DNA from: Haloferax marinisediminis
Lineage (GTDB): Archaea; Halobacteriota; Halobacteria; Halobacteriales; Haloferacaceae
DNA length: 64,000 nucleotides
NCBI RefSeq assembly: GCF_009674585.1
Contig: NZ_WKJP01000001.1
Span: forward strand, 372,001 to 436,000
Reading direction: 5' to 3'
The notes beneath the pieces were generated by a model that searched no databases, was not told the origin of the DNA, and worked only from the letters and a program-made list of their open reading frames with translations. The number at the start of each line of letters is the position of its first letter. Position 1 is the first letter of the stretch. A program made the position numbers and the translations under genes. Of this stretch, positions 25,440-33,793 are shown one piece after another.

Positions 25440-26612
25440 TCAGCGAAGTTGCGGCAGGCCACCTTCGCTGCGTGGCATCGCGTCGAGTGAGCCACGACTG
25501 CGGATGATATTGAAGGCAGTCACGAGGTCCGACCGCGAGACCAGACCGACGAGGTTCCCCTGTTCGTCGACGACCGGCAGTCGGCCGACGCTGTGTTCCT
25601 GCATGAGGGCGATGGCGTCCATCGCGTCTGCGTCGGGGTCGATGGTCGCGAGTTCGTCGCTCATGATGTCTTCGACGCGGTAAGCGTCGCGTTCGACTTC
25701 CCTGACGCTACGGGCGTCGTCGAGTGTGACCATGCCGACGAGGTCACCGGCGCGGAGGACGGGGTAGCCGGTGTGTCGTTCGACGAACATCCGTTCGAGG
25801 AGTTCCGCGACGCTCGTCTTCTCGTCGACGACGTCGAGGTTCTCACGGGTGGTCATGATGTCGTTGACGACGACGTCCTGGAACGTCGCTTTGAGCACGG
25901 TCTGTTGGGCCTCACCGGACGCGCCCATGTAGATGAAGAAGGCGAGCGCGACCAGGAAGAGGTTGAAGAACAGCCCGAAGATGCCGAGCAGGAAGGCGAA
26001 CACTTTCCCGACTTCCGCGGCCATCTGCGTCGCCTTTGCGTGTGGGCGGTTCCGTGCGAGAAGTGCACGGAGGACGCGGCCACCGTCCATCGGGAACCCG
26101 GGGAGCATGTTGAACACCGCGAGCGAGATGTTCATCAACGCGAGATAGCCGGTGACGAACTTCAAGGGAGCCAGGGACTCCGGGGTTGCAATAAACCCGG
26201 CGTACGCAACGATGCCGATGGCGACAGAGACGAGCGGTCCGGCGACGGCGATGGTGAACTCCTGTTTCCAGTCTTCTGGAATCTCCTTGAAGCGGGCGAC
26301 ACCGCCGAAGAGCCACAGCGTGATAGACTCGATCTCGTAGCCGTATCGCATGGCGACGAGCGAGTGGCCGAACTCGTGGAGGAGGACGCCACCGAACAGG
26401 CCAATGGCGGCCGCACTCCCGAGAATCCACTGGAGAGAGCCATCAGAGAGGGCGGCCCCGTCGATGGAGGCGCCGAAGAGGTCGTTGATGAGAAGGGAGA
26501 GATTGCCGACGTCAGACCCGATGAGCCACGCGAAAAGCGGGAGGATGAGCAGGAACGTGAGGTCCAACCTAATCGGGATGCCGAAGGCGCTACCGATGCG
26601 GATTCCTCGCAT
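25440..26612 (-). CDS. Site-2 protease-like zinc metalloprotease with two CBS domains
   Basis: The 390-residue integral membrane protease has the M50 zinc site HEFGHSLVA, and the third ligand in FNMLPGFPMDGGRVLRA. Six or so transmembrane helices occupy residues 10-235. Two CBS domains follow (about 250-305 and 315-375; DIMTTRENLD..., DIMSDELATIDPDADAMD), which usually bind adenine nucleotides and would tune proteolysis. Intramembrane cleavage of regulators or signal peptide remnants is the likely role. The start is fixed by GCTTAAGT about 26 nt upstream. It ends 3 nt from the convergent CinA-like stop. Confidence 0.9.
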   Translation of the reverse strand: MRGIRIGSAFGIPIRLDLTFLLILPLFAWLIGSDVGNLSLLINDLFGASIDGAALSDGSLQWILGSAAAIGLFGGVLLHEFGHSLVAMRYGYEIESITLWLFGGVARFKEIPEDWKQEFTIAVAGPLVSVAIGIVAYAGFIATPESLAPLKFVTGYLALMNISLAVFNMLPGFPMDGGRVLRALLARNRPHAKATQMAAEVGKVFAFLLGIFGLFFNLFLVALAFFIYMGASGEAQQTVLKATFQDVVVNDIMTTRENLDVVDEKTSVAELLERMFVERHTGYPVLRAGDLVGMVTLDDARSVREVERDAYRVEDIMSDELATIDPDADAMDAIALMQEHSVGRLPVVDEQGNLVGLVSRSDLVTAFNIIRSRGSLDAMPRSEGGLPQLR

Positions 26613-26634
26613 ACCGGTACTAGTCACGCAGGGG

Positions 26635-26642
26635 GCTTAAGT
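26635..26642 (-). promoter_or_regulatory. TATA-like element of the CBS protease
   Basis: ACTTAAGC on the minus strand is centred 26 nt before the ATG at 26612 and supports that start over the GTG five codons upstream. Confidence 0.5.
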
Positions 26643-26699
26643 AGTCAGGGCAGTGGGACGGGGGGAAGGCTTACGCGGACCGGCGATGCACGGTGAGAT

Positions 26700-27083
26700 A
26701 TGAGCGATTCCCAGCCAAAAGCAGTCGTGAAGCGCGGCGACGAAATCGACTACGAGGCAGTGGGTGCCGCCGAGGGCATGTCGAAGGGCATCCTCGTCTC
26801 CGACGCCGACGGCGCACCGAACTTCGCGATTCGCCGGTTCGTCCTCGACGCGGGTGCCTCCGTGCCGAAGCACACCAACGAGGTCGAACACGAGCAACAC
26901 GTCCTCTCGGGGCGGTACGTCGTCGGTATCGACGGCGAAGAGTACGAAGTCGAAGCCGGTGACTCGATTTTCATCCCCGCTGGCGTCGTCCACTGGTACC
27001 GAAACGAGTCCGACGAGGAAGGCTCGTTCCTGTGTGCCGTCCCGAACGGTGACGACGAAATCGAACTCGTCGACGACGAGTAA
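26700..27083 (+). CDS. Cupin-fold protein
   Basis: The 127-residue protein has the two cupin motifs, G-x5-HxH-like VPKHTNEVEHEQHVLSG and GDSIFIPAGVVHWYRN, giving metal ligands His, His, Glu and His in a small beta barrel. Single-domain cupins bind small molecules or act as isomerases/dioxygenases; the substrate is unknown. It is a separate unit between the protease and the helicase genes. Confidence 0.85.
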   Translation: MSDSQPKAVVKRGDEIDYEAVGAAEGMSKGILVSDADGAPNFAIRRFVLDAGASVPKHTNEVEHEQHVLSGRYVVGIDGEEYEVEAGDSIFIPAGVVHWYRNESDEEGSFLCAVPNGDDEIELVDDE

Positions 27084-27154
27084 GCGACACAGACACACCA
27101 CAGACGCGACGCGCAGACGAATCCCTGAAATACCACGTCACCGTAGCAGGCATC

Positions 27155-29209
27155 GTGTCTAAACAGGTCACCCGCGTCGACACGCTCTTTCTCCACCAGA
27201 CGGACGACGACTATCTCGTCGTCGTCCAGCGAGATGGAAAGCGGGTGCTCCGCGGTAAACTCGAACTCAAAGAGACGAACGCGGGCCCCCGTCCGTTGCG
27301 ATTCCTCGTCATCCGAAAGGGCGAAGAAACGCCGCGAGACCCGAGTCAGTTCGTCGAGCTCGCCCGGTCGGCCTCTCGGATTCGTATCTCACAGCAGACC
27401 TCCCAGCACGGCCGCGAGGAACTCAAAGCGATGCTCGACGGCTACCAACTGGAGGCACTCGTCGTCCGGACCTGTCGCCGATGCTCGGCGAACAGCAGGT
27501 ACTCCCCCATCACCGACGACACGGCCATCAAGGCCGAACACGAGTACGTTTGCCGCGACTGCGCCGTCCGCGAACTCGAACAGGAACTCTCGTTCGCCGG
27601 CGGCCTCACGAGAGCGGCCCAAGACCGCCTCGAAGAACTCCTCTACGAGACCGGGGACCTGACCCGTATTACGAACCTCCTGCAAGGAGAGTTAGACCCC
27701 GACCTGACGAAGTTCGACACTATCAGTGCGACGACCGAAGACGTCGACCTCGTCGACACTGCCGACCTCGATATCCATCCGAACCTGAAGTCGATGCTGA
27801 CAGACCGGTTCGAGACGTTGCTCCCGGTGCAGAGTCTCGCCGTCCGAAACGGCGTCCTCGACGGGAAAGACCAACTGGTCGTGAGCGCCACCGCGACGGG
27901 GAAGACGCTCATCGGTGAACTCGCCGGCATCGACCGCATGCTGAAGAGCAAGGGGAAGATGCTCTTTCTCGTTCCGCTCGTCGCACTCGCGAACCAGAAA
28001 CACGAGGACTTCAAAGAGCGATACGGCCACCTCGGGAAGGTCACCATCCGCGTCGGCGCGAGTCGAATCAACGACGACGGCAACCGCTTCGACCCGAACG
28101 CGGACGTCATCGTCGGCACCTACGAGGGCATCGACCACGCCCTCCGGACAGGCAAAGACCTCGGGGACATCGGTACCGTGGTTATCGACGAGGTTCACAC
28201 GCTGAAAGAAGAAGAGCGTGGCCACCGCCTCGACGGGATGATTTCGCGCCTGAAGTACTACTGCGAGACGCGAGCCAAACGCCGCGACAACTACGACGGC
28301 GCACAGTGGATTTACCTCTCAGCGACCGTCGGCAACCCGAAGTGGTTGGCCCAAACCCTCCGTGCCAACCTCGTCGAGTACGAAGACCGACCGGTTCCAA
28401 TCGAGCGACACGTCACTTTCGCGAACGGCCAAGAGAAACCGCGCATCGAGAACCGTCTCGTCAAACGGGCGTTCGACACGAAATCCTCGAAGGGGTACCG
28501 CGGCCAGACGATTATCTTCACCAACTCGCGGCGTCGGTGTCACGAAATTTCGCGAAAGCTCGAGTACAACGCCGCGCCGTACCACGCCGGATTGGACTAC
28601 AAGCGTCGAAAGCGAGTCGAACGCCAGTTCGCTAATCAGGACCTCGCGGCCGTCGTGACCACCGCGGCACTCGCGGCCGGGGTCGACTTCCCGGCGTCGC
28701 AGGTCATCTTCGACACGCTGGCGATGGGTATCGAATGGCTCTCTGTTCAGGAGTTCAGCCAGATGCTCGGGCGCGCCGGCCGGCCGGACTATCACGACAA
28801 AGGGACCGTCTACCTGCTGGTCGAACCGGACGCCTCGTACCACAACTCGATGGAGATGACCGAAGACGAAGTCGCGTTCAAACTCCTGAAAGGCGAGATG
28901 GAAGAGGTCAGGACCGTCTACGACGAGTCGGCCGCCGTCGAAGAGACGCTGGCGAACATCGTCGTCGCCGGGAAGAAGGCGAAGTCGCTCAACGACCGGA
29001 TGCTCGGCGAGGTGCCGACGACCCACTCGGTCGGAAAGCTTCTCGAATGGGAGTTCATCGATGGGCTCGAACCGACACCGCTCGGTCTCGCGATCACCCG
29101 GCAGTTCCTCTCGCCGAACGAGGCGTTCCGCATCCTCGACGGAATCCGTCAGGGCCTCTCGCCGTACGACATCGTCGCCGACCTCGAACTCGCCGACGAA
29201 GGACGATAG
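27155..29209 (+). CDS. Ski2-like DEVH-box helicase (DUF5814 group)
   Basis: This 684-residue superfamily 2 helicase starts at GTG. N-terminal region (1-200) has a zinc-knuckle-like Cys set (TCRRCSAN ... YVCRDCAVRE). Helicase core: Walker A SATATGKT (K250), DEVH at 345-348, motif III YLSATVGN, and motif VI QMLGRAGRPDY. The last 100 residues are helical. It resembles Hel308/Ski2-type enzymes acting in DNA repair or RNA turnover. I recall DUF5814 being attached to such haloarchaeal helicases, but this is from memory. Confidence 0.85.
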   Translation: MSKQVTRVDTLFLHQTDDDYLVVVQRDGKRVLRGKLELKETNAGPRPLRFLVIRKGEETPRDPSQFVELARSASRIRISQQTSQHGREELKAMLDGYQLEALVVRTCRRCSANSRYSPITDDTAIKAEHEYVCRDCAVRELEQELSFAGGLTRAAQDRLEELLYETGDLTRITNLLQGELDPDLTKFDTISATTEDVDLVDTADLDIHPNLKSMLTDRFETLLPVQSLAVRNGVLDGKDQLVVSATATGKTLIGELAGIDRMLKSKGKMLFLVPLVALANQKHEDFKERYGHLGKVTIRVGASRINDDGNRFDPNADVIVGTYEGIDHALRTGKDLGDIGTVVIDEVHTLKEEERGHRLDGMISRLKYYCETRAKRRDNYDGAQWIYLSATVGNPKWLAQTLRANLVEYEDRPVPIERHVTFANGQEKPRIENRLVKRAFDTKSSKGYRGQTIIFTNSRRRCHEISRKLEYNAAPYHAGLDYKRRKRVERQFANQDLAAVVTTAALAAGVDFPASQVIFDTLAMGIEWLSVQEFSQMLGRAGRPDYHDKGTVYLLVEPDASYHNSMEMTEDEVAFKLLKGEMEEVRTVYDESAAVEETLANIVVAGKKAKSLNDRMLGEVPTTHSVGKLLEWEFIDGLEPTPLGLAITRQFLSPNEAFRILDGIRQGLSPYDIVADLELADEGR

Positions 29210-29308
29210 CCAGCGCGTCTCCCGGCGACGGCCGCGACGGTCTCCACCCGGCGGAAGCGAGGTTCCGAATCCCGCACGCTTTTCGGGTGCCAGTACGTCC
29301 GTGGTTCC

Positions 29309-31165
29309 GTGGTAGCGATAACGCCGGCCATCCTCGTCGTCTTCGCCGTCATCCTCGTCGCGTTGGCGTTCTTCGCCACCGAACCGGTTCCGGTGGACGT
29401 GACAGCAATCGGCATCATGGTGACGTTGATGCTGATTCAACCCATCTCGGAGGCATTCGTCGCAGCGGGACTACTGGGCACCCCCATCATCCTCTTCGAG
29501 TCGTATCCCGGTGACGCGCTCTCCGGGTTCGCCAACACAGCGACGCTGACAGTCCTCGCGATGTTCATCTTGAGCGAAGGCGTTCAGCGAACCGGCGTCA
29601 TCCAGATACTGGGGGCGAAGATTTCGGCGGTCACCGGCGAGAGCGAGTTGAAGCAACTGGGTGCGACCGTCGGTGTCGTCGGACCGATCTCCGGGTTCAT
29701 CAACAACACCGCCGCCGTGGCTATCTTGCTGCCGATGGTGACCGACCTCGCAGAGCGCGGGCGGACCTCGCCGTCGAAACTCCTCTTGCCGCTCTCGTAC
29801 GCGTCGATGTTCGGCGGCATGCTGACGGTTATCGGAACGTCGACCAACATCCTCGCCAGCGACGTCTACTCGCGCATCACCGGCGAAGCACCCTTCTCGA
29901 TGTTCGAGTTCACCACCCTCGGCGCCCTCGTCATGGTGGTCGGAGTCGTCTACCTCCTCACTATCGGCCGCCGACTCACCCCGGCACGTATCGAACCGCG
30001 GCTCGACCTGACCGAGGAGTTCGAGATGGCCGAGTACCTCACCGAAGTGGTCGTCCGCAAGGACTCCCCACTCGTTGGACAACAGGTCCAGCGCGCCCTC
30101 GTCGAGACGGACTTCGACGTCGACATCCTGCAACTGATTCGTGGTGACAGCGTCTTCCTCGAACCGCTCGGGCCGAAGGAGATACAGGCTGGCGACGTCT
30201 TCACCGTCAGAACCGACCGCAACACGCTCGTCGAGCTTCTCGACGTCGAGGGCCTCAACCTCGTCGGGGAAACCGTCACCGAAGACGAACTCGAACTCGC
30301 CGACAGAGGGCAGAACCTCGTCGAAGTCGTCATCGCACCCGGGTCGTCGCTCGTCGGCGAGTCGCTCGCAACCGCGAGTTTCCGCCAGCGGTACGACGCC
30401 ACAGTGCTCGCCCTCCGGCGTGGTGGCGAACTCATCCGTCGCCGGATGGACAACCTTCCACTCCGTGTCGGTGACACACTCCTCGTGCAAGCGACTGTCG
30501 AGAGTATCGAACGCCTCGACACCAACCGTGACTTCATCGTCGCCCAGGAAATCGAACGCCACGACTACCGCGAGTCCAAGATTCCCGTCGCTGTCGGCAT
30601 CGTCGCGGGCGTCGTCCTCTTGGCGGCACTCGGGTTCATCCCCATCGTCGTCTCGGCGTTGCTCGGGTCGCTCGCGATGGTCGCGACGAAGTGTCTTCGA
30701 CCGACCGAACTGTACGACGCCGTCCAGTGGGACGTCATCTTCCTCCTCGCGGGTGTCATCCCGCTCGGTATCGCGATGGAGAACTCGGGGGCCGCTGAAC
30801 TCCTCGCCGAGATGGTCGTCATGAGTGGTGAGTTTCTCCCACTGCTCGCAGTCCTCGGCGTGTTCTACTTCGTGACGGCGCTGTTGACGAACGTCATCTC
30901 GAACAACGCGAGCGTCGTTCTCATGATTCCCGTCGCAATCGAGGCGGCGACGACACTCGGTGCGCGTCCGTTCTCGTTCGTCCTCGCAGTGATGTTCGCC
31001 GCGTCGACCGCGTTCATGACGCCGGTTGGCTACCAGACGAACCTGTTCGTCTACGGTCCGGGTGGCTACAAGTTCACGGACTACATGCGCGTCGGCGGCC
31101 CGCTCCAACTGGTTCTCGGGGTCGTGACGACCGTCGGTGTGGCGTACTTCTTCCCACTGACCTGA
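29309..31165 (+). CDS. SLC13-type transporter with TrkA-C domains
   Basis: The 618-residue membrane protein starts at GTG. Two blocks of helices (about 1-215 and 425-618) carry the paired transporter motifs GFINNTAAVAILLPMV ... IGTSTNI and VISNNASVVLMIPVAI ... TPVGYQTNL, as in SLC13/DASS-like (CitT/ArsB fold) carriers. Between them lie two RCK C-terminal (TrkA-C) domains (about 230-310 and 325-405), which usually bind ligands that gate transport. The substrate could be sulfate, phosphate or a dicarboxylate. It is followed by tRNA-Pro. Confidence 0.87.
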   Translation: MVAITPAILVVFAVILVALAFFATEPVPVDVTAIGIMVTLMLIQPISEAFVAAGLLGTPIILFESYPGDALSGFANTATLTVLAMFILSEGVQRTGVIQILGAKISAVTGESELKQLGATVGVVGPISGFINNTAAVAILLPMVTDLAERGRTSPSKLLLPLSYASMFGGMLTVIGTSTNILASDVYSRITGEAPFSMFEFTTLGALVMVVGVVYLLTIGRRLTPARIEPRLDLTEEFEMAEYLTEVVVRKDSPLVGQQVQRALVETDFDVDILQLIRGDSVFLEPLGPKEIQAGDVFTVRTDRNTLVELLDVEGLNLVGETVTEDELELADRGQNLVEVVIAPGSSLVGESLATASFRQRYDATVLALRRGGELIRRRMDNLPLRVGDTLLVQATVESIERLDTNRDFIVAQEIERHDYRESKIPVAVGIVAGVVLLAALGFIPIVVSALLGSLAMVATKCLRPTELYDAVQWDVIFLLAGVIPLGIAMENSGAAELLAEMVVMSGEFLPLLAVLGVFYFVTALLTNVISNNASVVLMIPVAIEAATTLGARPFSFVLAVMFAASTAFMTPVGYQTNLFVYGPGGYKFTDYMRVGGPLQLVLGVVTTVGVAYFFPLT

Positions 31166-31214
31166 CGAATCAGAACGAAACCCTTTACACTAAGACGAAA
31201 AGAGGAGTATATGC

Positions 31215-31287
31215 GGGACCGTGGGTTAGCCTGGTATACTTCGGGCCTTGGGTGCCCGTGACCCCGGTTCAAATCCGGGCGGTCCCA
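31215..31287 (+). tRNA. tRNA-Pro (TGG), provirus attachment gene
   Basis: Acceptor GGGACCG pairs with CGGTCCC; anticodon arm CGGGC-CTTGGGT-GCCCG gives anticodon TGG; the T arm GGTTCAAATCC is standard. No CCA encoded. The final 13 bases are repeated at 43234-43246, so an element has integrated into its 3' end while leaving the gene intact. Confidence 0.93.
31275..31287 (+). repeat. attL: 13-nt direct repeat in the tRNA-Pro 3' end
   Basis: CCGGGCGGTCCCA at the end of tRNA-Pro recurs exactly at 43234-43246, just beyond a tyrosine integrase gene. Short att cores in tRNA 3' ends are usual for integrated haloarchaeal viruses. Confidence 0.8.
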
Positions 31288-31321
31288 TACCCATTAAGGG
31301 GAATTCGGCTTATTTTGCCGG

Positions 31322-31327
31322 TTTTAA
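31322..31327 (+). promoter_or_regulatory. TATA-like element of the provirus left operon
   Basis: TTTTAA is centred about 26 nt before the ATG at 31352, predicting a leaderless transcript for the block of overlapping mini-genes and replication gene. Confidence 0.5.
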
Positions 31328-31351
31328 CAGCCAACAGCGGTGGTTGGCGTG

Positions 31352-31585
31352 ATGCTCCTCTCCCTCGAGGCCCAGCCTCGTGAGTGTGAGTATTGCGGGT
31401 CGCACGTCACCCACAACTTCTGTCGCGTCTACGGCGATTCTGAGGACCGCGTACACCGATGCCGAGAGTGCGACACCGCCGTTCGGATTCAGCGAGGGTC
31501 TGCAGCCGGCCGTGACGTTCCAACGCCGGACCCGCAAGAGTCACCCGGTCGTCACGGTGGGCAGCCAGAGAGGTGGTCGAAGTGA
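31352..31585 (+). CDS. Zinc-finger mini-protein (DUF7563-like)
   Basis: A 77-residue protein with CEYCGSHVTHNFCRVYG and HRCRECDTAVRI, making a four- or five-cysteine zinc site, followed by the conserved-looking RGSAAGRDVPTPDP tail. Similar proteins are common in haloarchaeal viruses and plasmids. First gene of the provirus left operon; its stop overlaps the next start (GTGA). Probably a DNA- or protein-binding accessory of replication control. Confidence 0.7.
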   Translation: MLLSLEAQPRECEYCGSHVTHNFCRVYGDSEDRVHRCRECDTAVRIQRGSAAGRDVPTPDPQESPGRHGGQPERWSK

Positions 31586-31710
31586 CGCCTGTCGACTTCG
31601 TCCGCGCCTCGAAGCTCTACCACGTCGAGAGTCAGACGGCCGTTCGTCACCCTGCTCTCGACGCGACTGACGCCGACGTTCGTCGAGCGGTCGGAGGTGA
31701 CACGGCGTGA
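31582..31710 (+). CDS. 42-residue provirus mini-protein
   Basis: Starts at GTG within GTGA of the preceding stop (TPVDFVRASKLYHVESQTAV...) and ends in the GTGA that starts the next gene. Four-base overlaps on both sides are the main evidence that it is translated. No recognised domain. Confidence 0.5.
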   Translation: MTPVDFVRASKLYHVESQTAVRHPALDATDADVRRAVGGDTA

Positions 31711-31802
31711 CCGTCGAGTGTCCAACCTGCGGCCACGACAGCGAAAAGCTGCATCGTTGCGAGCGGTGCGGCCGTGACCTCGTCGGAGATGACCGCCAAT
31801 GA
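31707..31802 (+). CDS. 31-residue zinc-ribbon mini-protein
   Basis: Two CxxC knuckles (VECPTCGHDSEKLHRCERCG) in 31 residues form a minimal zinc ribbon. Both ends overlap neighbours by four bases (GTGA and ATGA), showing translational coupling into the large downstream gene. Confidence 0.55.
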   Translation: MTVECPTCGHDSEKLHRCERCGRDLVGDDRQ

Positions 31803-33430
31803 GCCACGTAGCCTCTGCACCCCACGAGACTCGTGGCAACCTACTGTACACGGAGTACGAAGACTCGCCCTACTGGGCCGTCCGCCAGCTGTACAACCAC
31901 ATCGACGGCGGTGCGAAAGGAATCGAGGTAGAAATACCACGCTACGACGCGCCGGGAACAGAGGTTTGGACGGTTTCACTCGGGTTCCACGAGTCCGGGC
32001 TGTCTCCCTCGAAACGTGATACCGTCAACTCGCTCCTCGAGTACGACATCAACGCCTACGGTGAGGGACAGCGAAAACTCCCGATTATCATTCAACCCCG
32101 ACTCGGATGGGACGACGAGAACCGGCCAAACAGCGTTCCTGCGAACCTTGGCCGTTCGACCAACGTCAAACTGAACAACACGGTCAACGTCGAACTTGAC
32201 GAGATTCCCCATCTCATTCGCGAGATATTACGTGCCGTCTGTGAGAGAGTCGGCTTTGACTGGTCTCGTCGGTACTTCACAGAGACACCTCACGAGTATT
32301 CGACCATCACCCAGCACGAGCGGTACATCCGCATCCTTCGGGACATGGCGAAGAAACTCGTCCACAGCGACGGGGTTTTCATGAAACTCTTCATGCTCGT
32401 CGCAGACCTGGAGGGGTCGCACGTCGTCTACGATTCGAACAACGAGAAGGTTGTTGGCTACAACCACCAACTCCGATTCGACCGCAAGGCCATCGAGGAG
32501 ATTTCGAAGAATAGCCGTCATCGACCACGCGGGATGCAGCTCAAGCACTACCATCCCGAGCACGTGCGCAAGAAGTCGGGTGACGACCCACTGTACCACC
32601 CGAAGCTCGGTGCGCTCTACAAGAAGAATCTGAACCAAGACCAATCGGTTCGGTGGACCGACCGCCACGACCTCGTCGACGACCTGGAAGAGAAAATGAT
32701 GAACGTGCTCGAGTGGGCCGGCATTCCAACGAATCCGGGGTCATGGTTCGTCGAAGACGACCACTTCGTTCCCGGAGAATCCGACCGGCGGATTGCGTTC
32801 TGGGACGACCCGACGCCGGAAATTGAGGCGTCGCAGGAGTCGGTTATCATCCGGACGCTCCAGGAGCTGGAAGACTCTGACCGCGACGTCCTCGAATACG
32901 TCGCCATGGCCGACGGGGGAACTGTCGACGGGGCAGCCGAAGAGACCGGGTGGTCCGAAGCGACCGTCTACCGCGTCCTTCAGCGACTCAGCGGCCTCCT
33001 CGACTGCGACAATCGTGTTGTCTCGTGGGTCTCCTCGAAGATGTCCCAACAGGTCCGCGAAATCGTCTCTGTCACCGAGGACGTCGTCGAGTCCAACGCA
33101 CGACTCATCGAGAATGTCCTCTCTGTCGACCCACGTGACCTGGAACGCTCCGGCCGTGCTCTGCAGAACTGGCTCAATCGATACGGTGCTGAAGTCGTCC
33201 AGGGGATGGACGATCGCTCGAAGCGCGTGAAGATTCGCGTTCGGTCGATTCTAACCGAATCGAAGAACAGCACTGCGAAAGGCGAGTACCTACCCGACGT
33301 GATCGACGCAGGCTACTCCGCGTGGTGTGACGCCGGCCTCGACGCCGGTCGGTTCTACAACGCCATCATCGAATTCGACCAGGCGTACGGTCCAAAACAG
33401 TCCGCAATCGCGAGTCAGCACCTCAGATAG
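31799..33430 (+). CDS. Provirus replication-type protein (DUF7845-like)
   Basis: The 543-residue soluble protein is the largest gene of the element and ends the left operon; its start overlaps the zinc-ribbon stop. The N-terminal two thirds (beta/alpha, KLPIIIQPRLGWDDENRP...) have no recognised catalytic motif, and no HUH or Walker site is visible. A winged helix lies at about 358-405 (TVDGAAEETGWSEATVYRVL). Position, size and the DNA-binding domain suggest a replication initiator or origin-binding protein; I recall the family name DUF7845 for halovirus proteins of this kind, not verified. Confidence 0.6.
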   Translation: MSHVASAPHETRGNLLYTEYEDSPYWAVRQLYNHIDGGAKGIEVEIPRYDAPGTEVWTVSLGFHESGLSPSKRDTVNSLLEYDINAYGEGQRKLPIIIQPRLGWDDENRPNSVPANLGRSTNVKLNNTVNVELDEIPHLIREILRAVCERVGFDWSRRYFTETPHEYSTITQHERYIRILRDMAKKLVHSDGVFMKLFMLVADLEGSHVVYDSNNEKVVGYNHQLRFDRKAIEEISKNSRHRPRGMQLKHYHPEHVRKKSGDDPLYHPKLGALYKKNLNQDQSVRWTDRHDLVDDLEEKMMNVLEWAGIPTNPGSWFVEDDHFVPGESDRRIAFWDDPTPEIEASQESVIIRTLQELEDSDRDVLEYVAMADGGTVDGAAEETGWSEATVYRVLQRLSGLLDCDNRVVSWVSSKMSQQVREIVSVTEDVVESNARLIENVLSVDPRDLERSGRALQNWLNRYGAEVVQGMDDRSKRVKIRVRSILTESKNSTAKGEYLPDVIDAGYSAWCDAGLDAGRFYNAIIEFDQAYGPKQSAIASQHLR

Positions 33431-33793
33431 AGCGGCCCTCGTGAGTGGCAACACTACTCGTCGTCTCTTTCTTTTATATACTACACCTTGGTTTTCGCCC
33501 GGACCCGTGTTTCGGGTGGACCCTTCGACACCTGTGAGCGACGGCATCGCGCCGGTTCCGCGGCAGGTCGGTCGCACTGCGTGCGACCATCCCCTTAGCG
33601 AGTGTGACTAACGTCACAACTTTCAAAAAATAACCCTCCGGCTGTGTAGCTCCAGTTGACGCAGTCGAAAGGGGAGGGGCGAAGGGTTGCATGAAGAATT
33701 CGGAAGTTGATGCTTGAGTAACTTCCACGCTCGCTGATTACGCAGTGTGAAGCAGCAACAACCGAACCTATTCGACGCAGGAATGGAATTTGA
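33431..33793. other. Structured non-coding region; possible origin or small RNA
   Basis: About 360 nt between the replication gene and the AT-rich cassette hold no plausible CDS. It has a strong TATA-like TTTTATATA (33472-33480) pointing rightward, the hairpin ACCCG/CGGGT (33503-33517), a perfect 8-bp hairpin GGTCGCACTGCGTGCGACC (33570-33588), a short palindrome GTGACTAACGTCAC, and an A-rich tract CAAAAAATAA. This fits either a virus origin with repeats or a small structured RNA starting near 33500. Confidence 0.4.
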
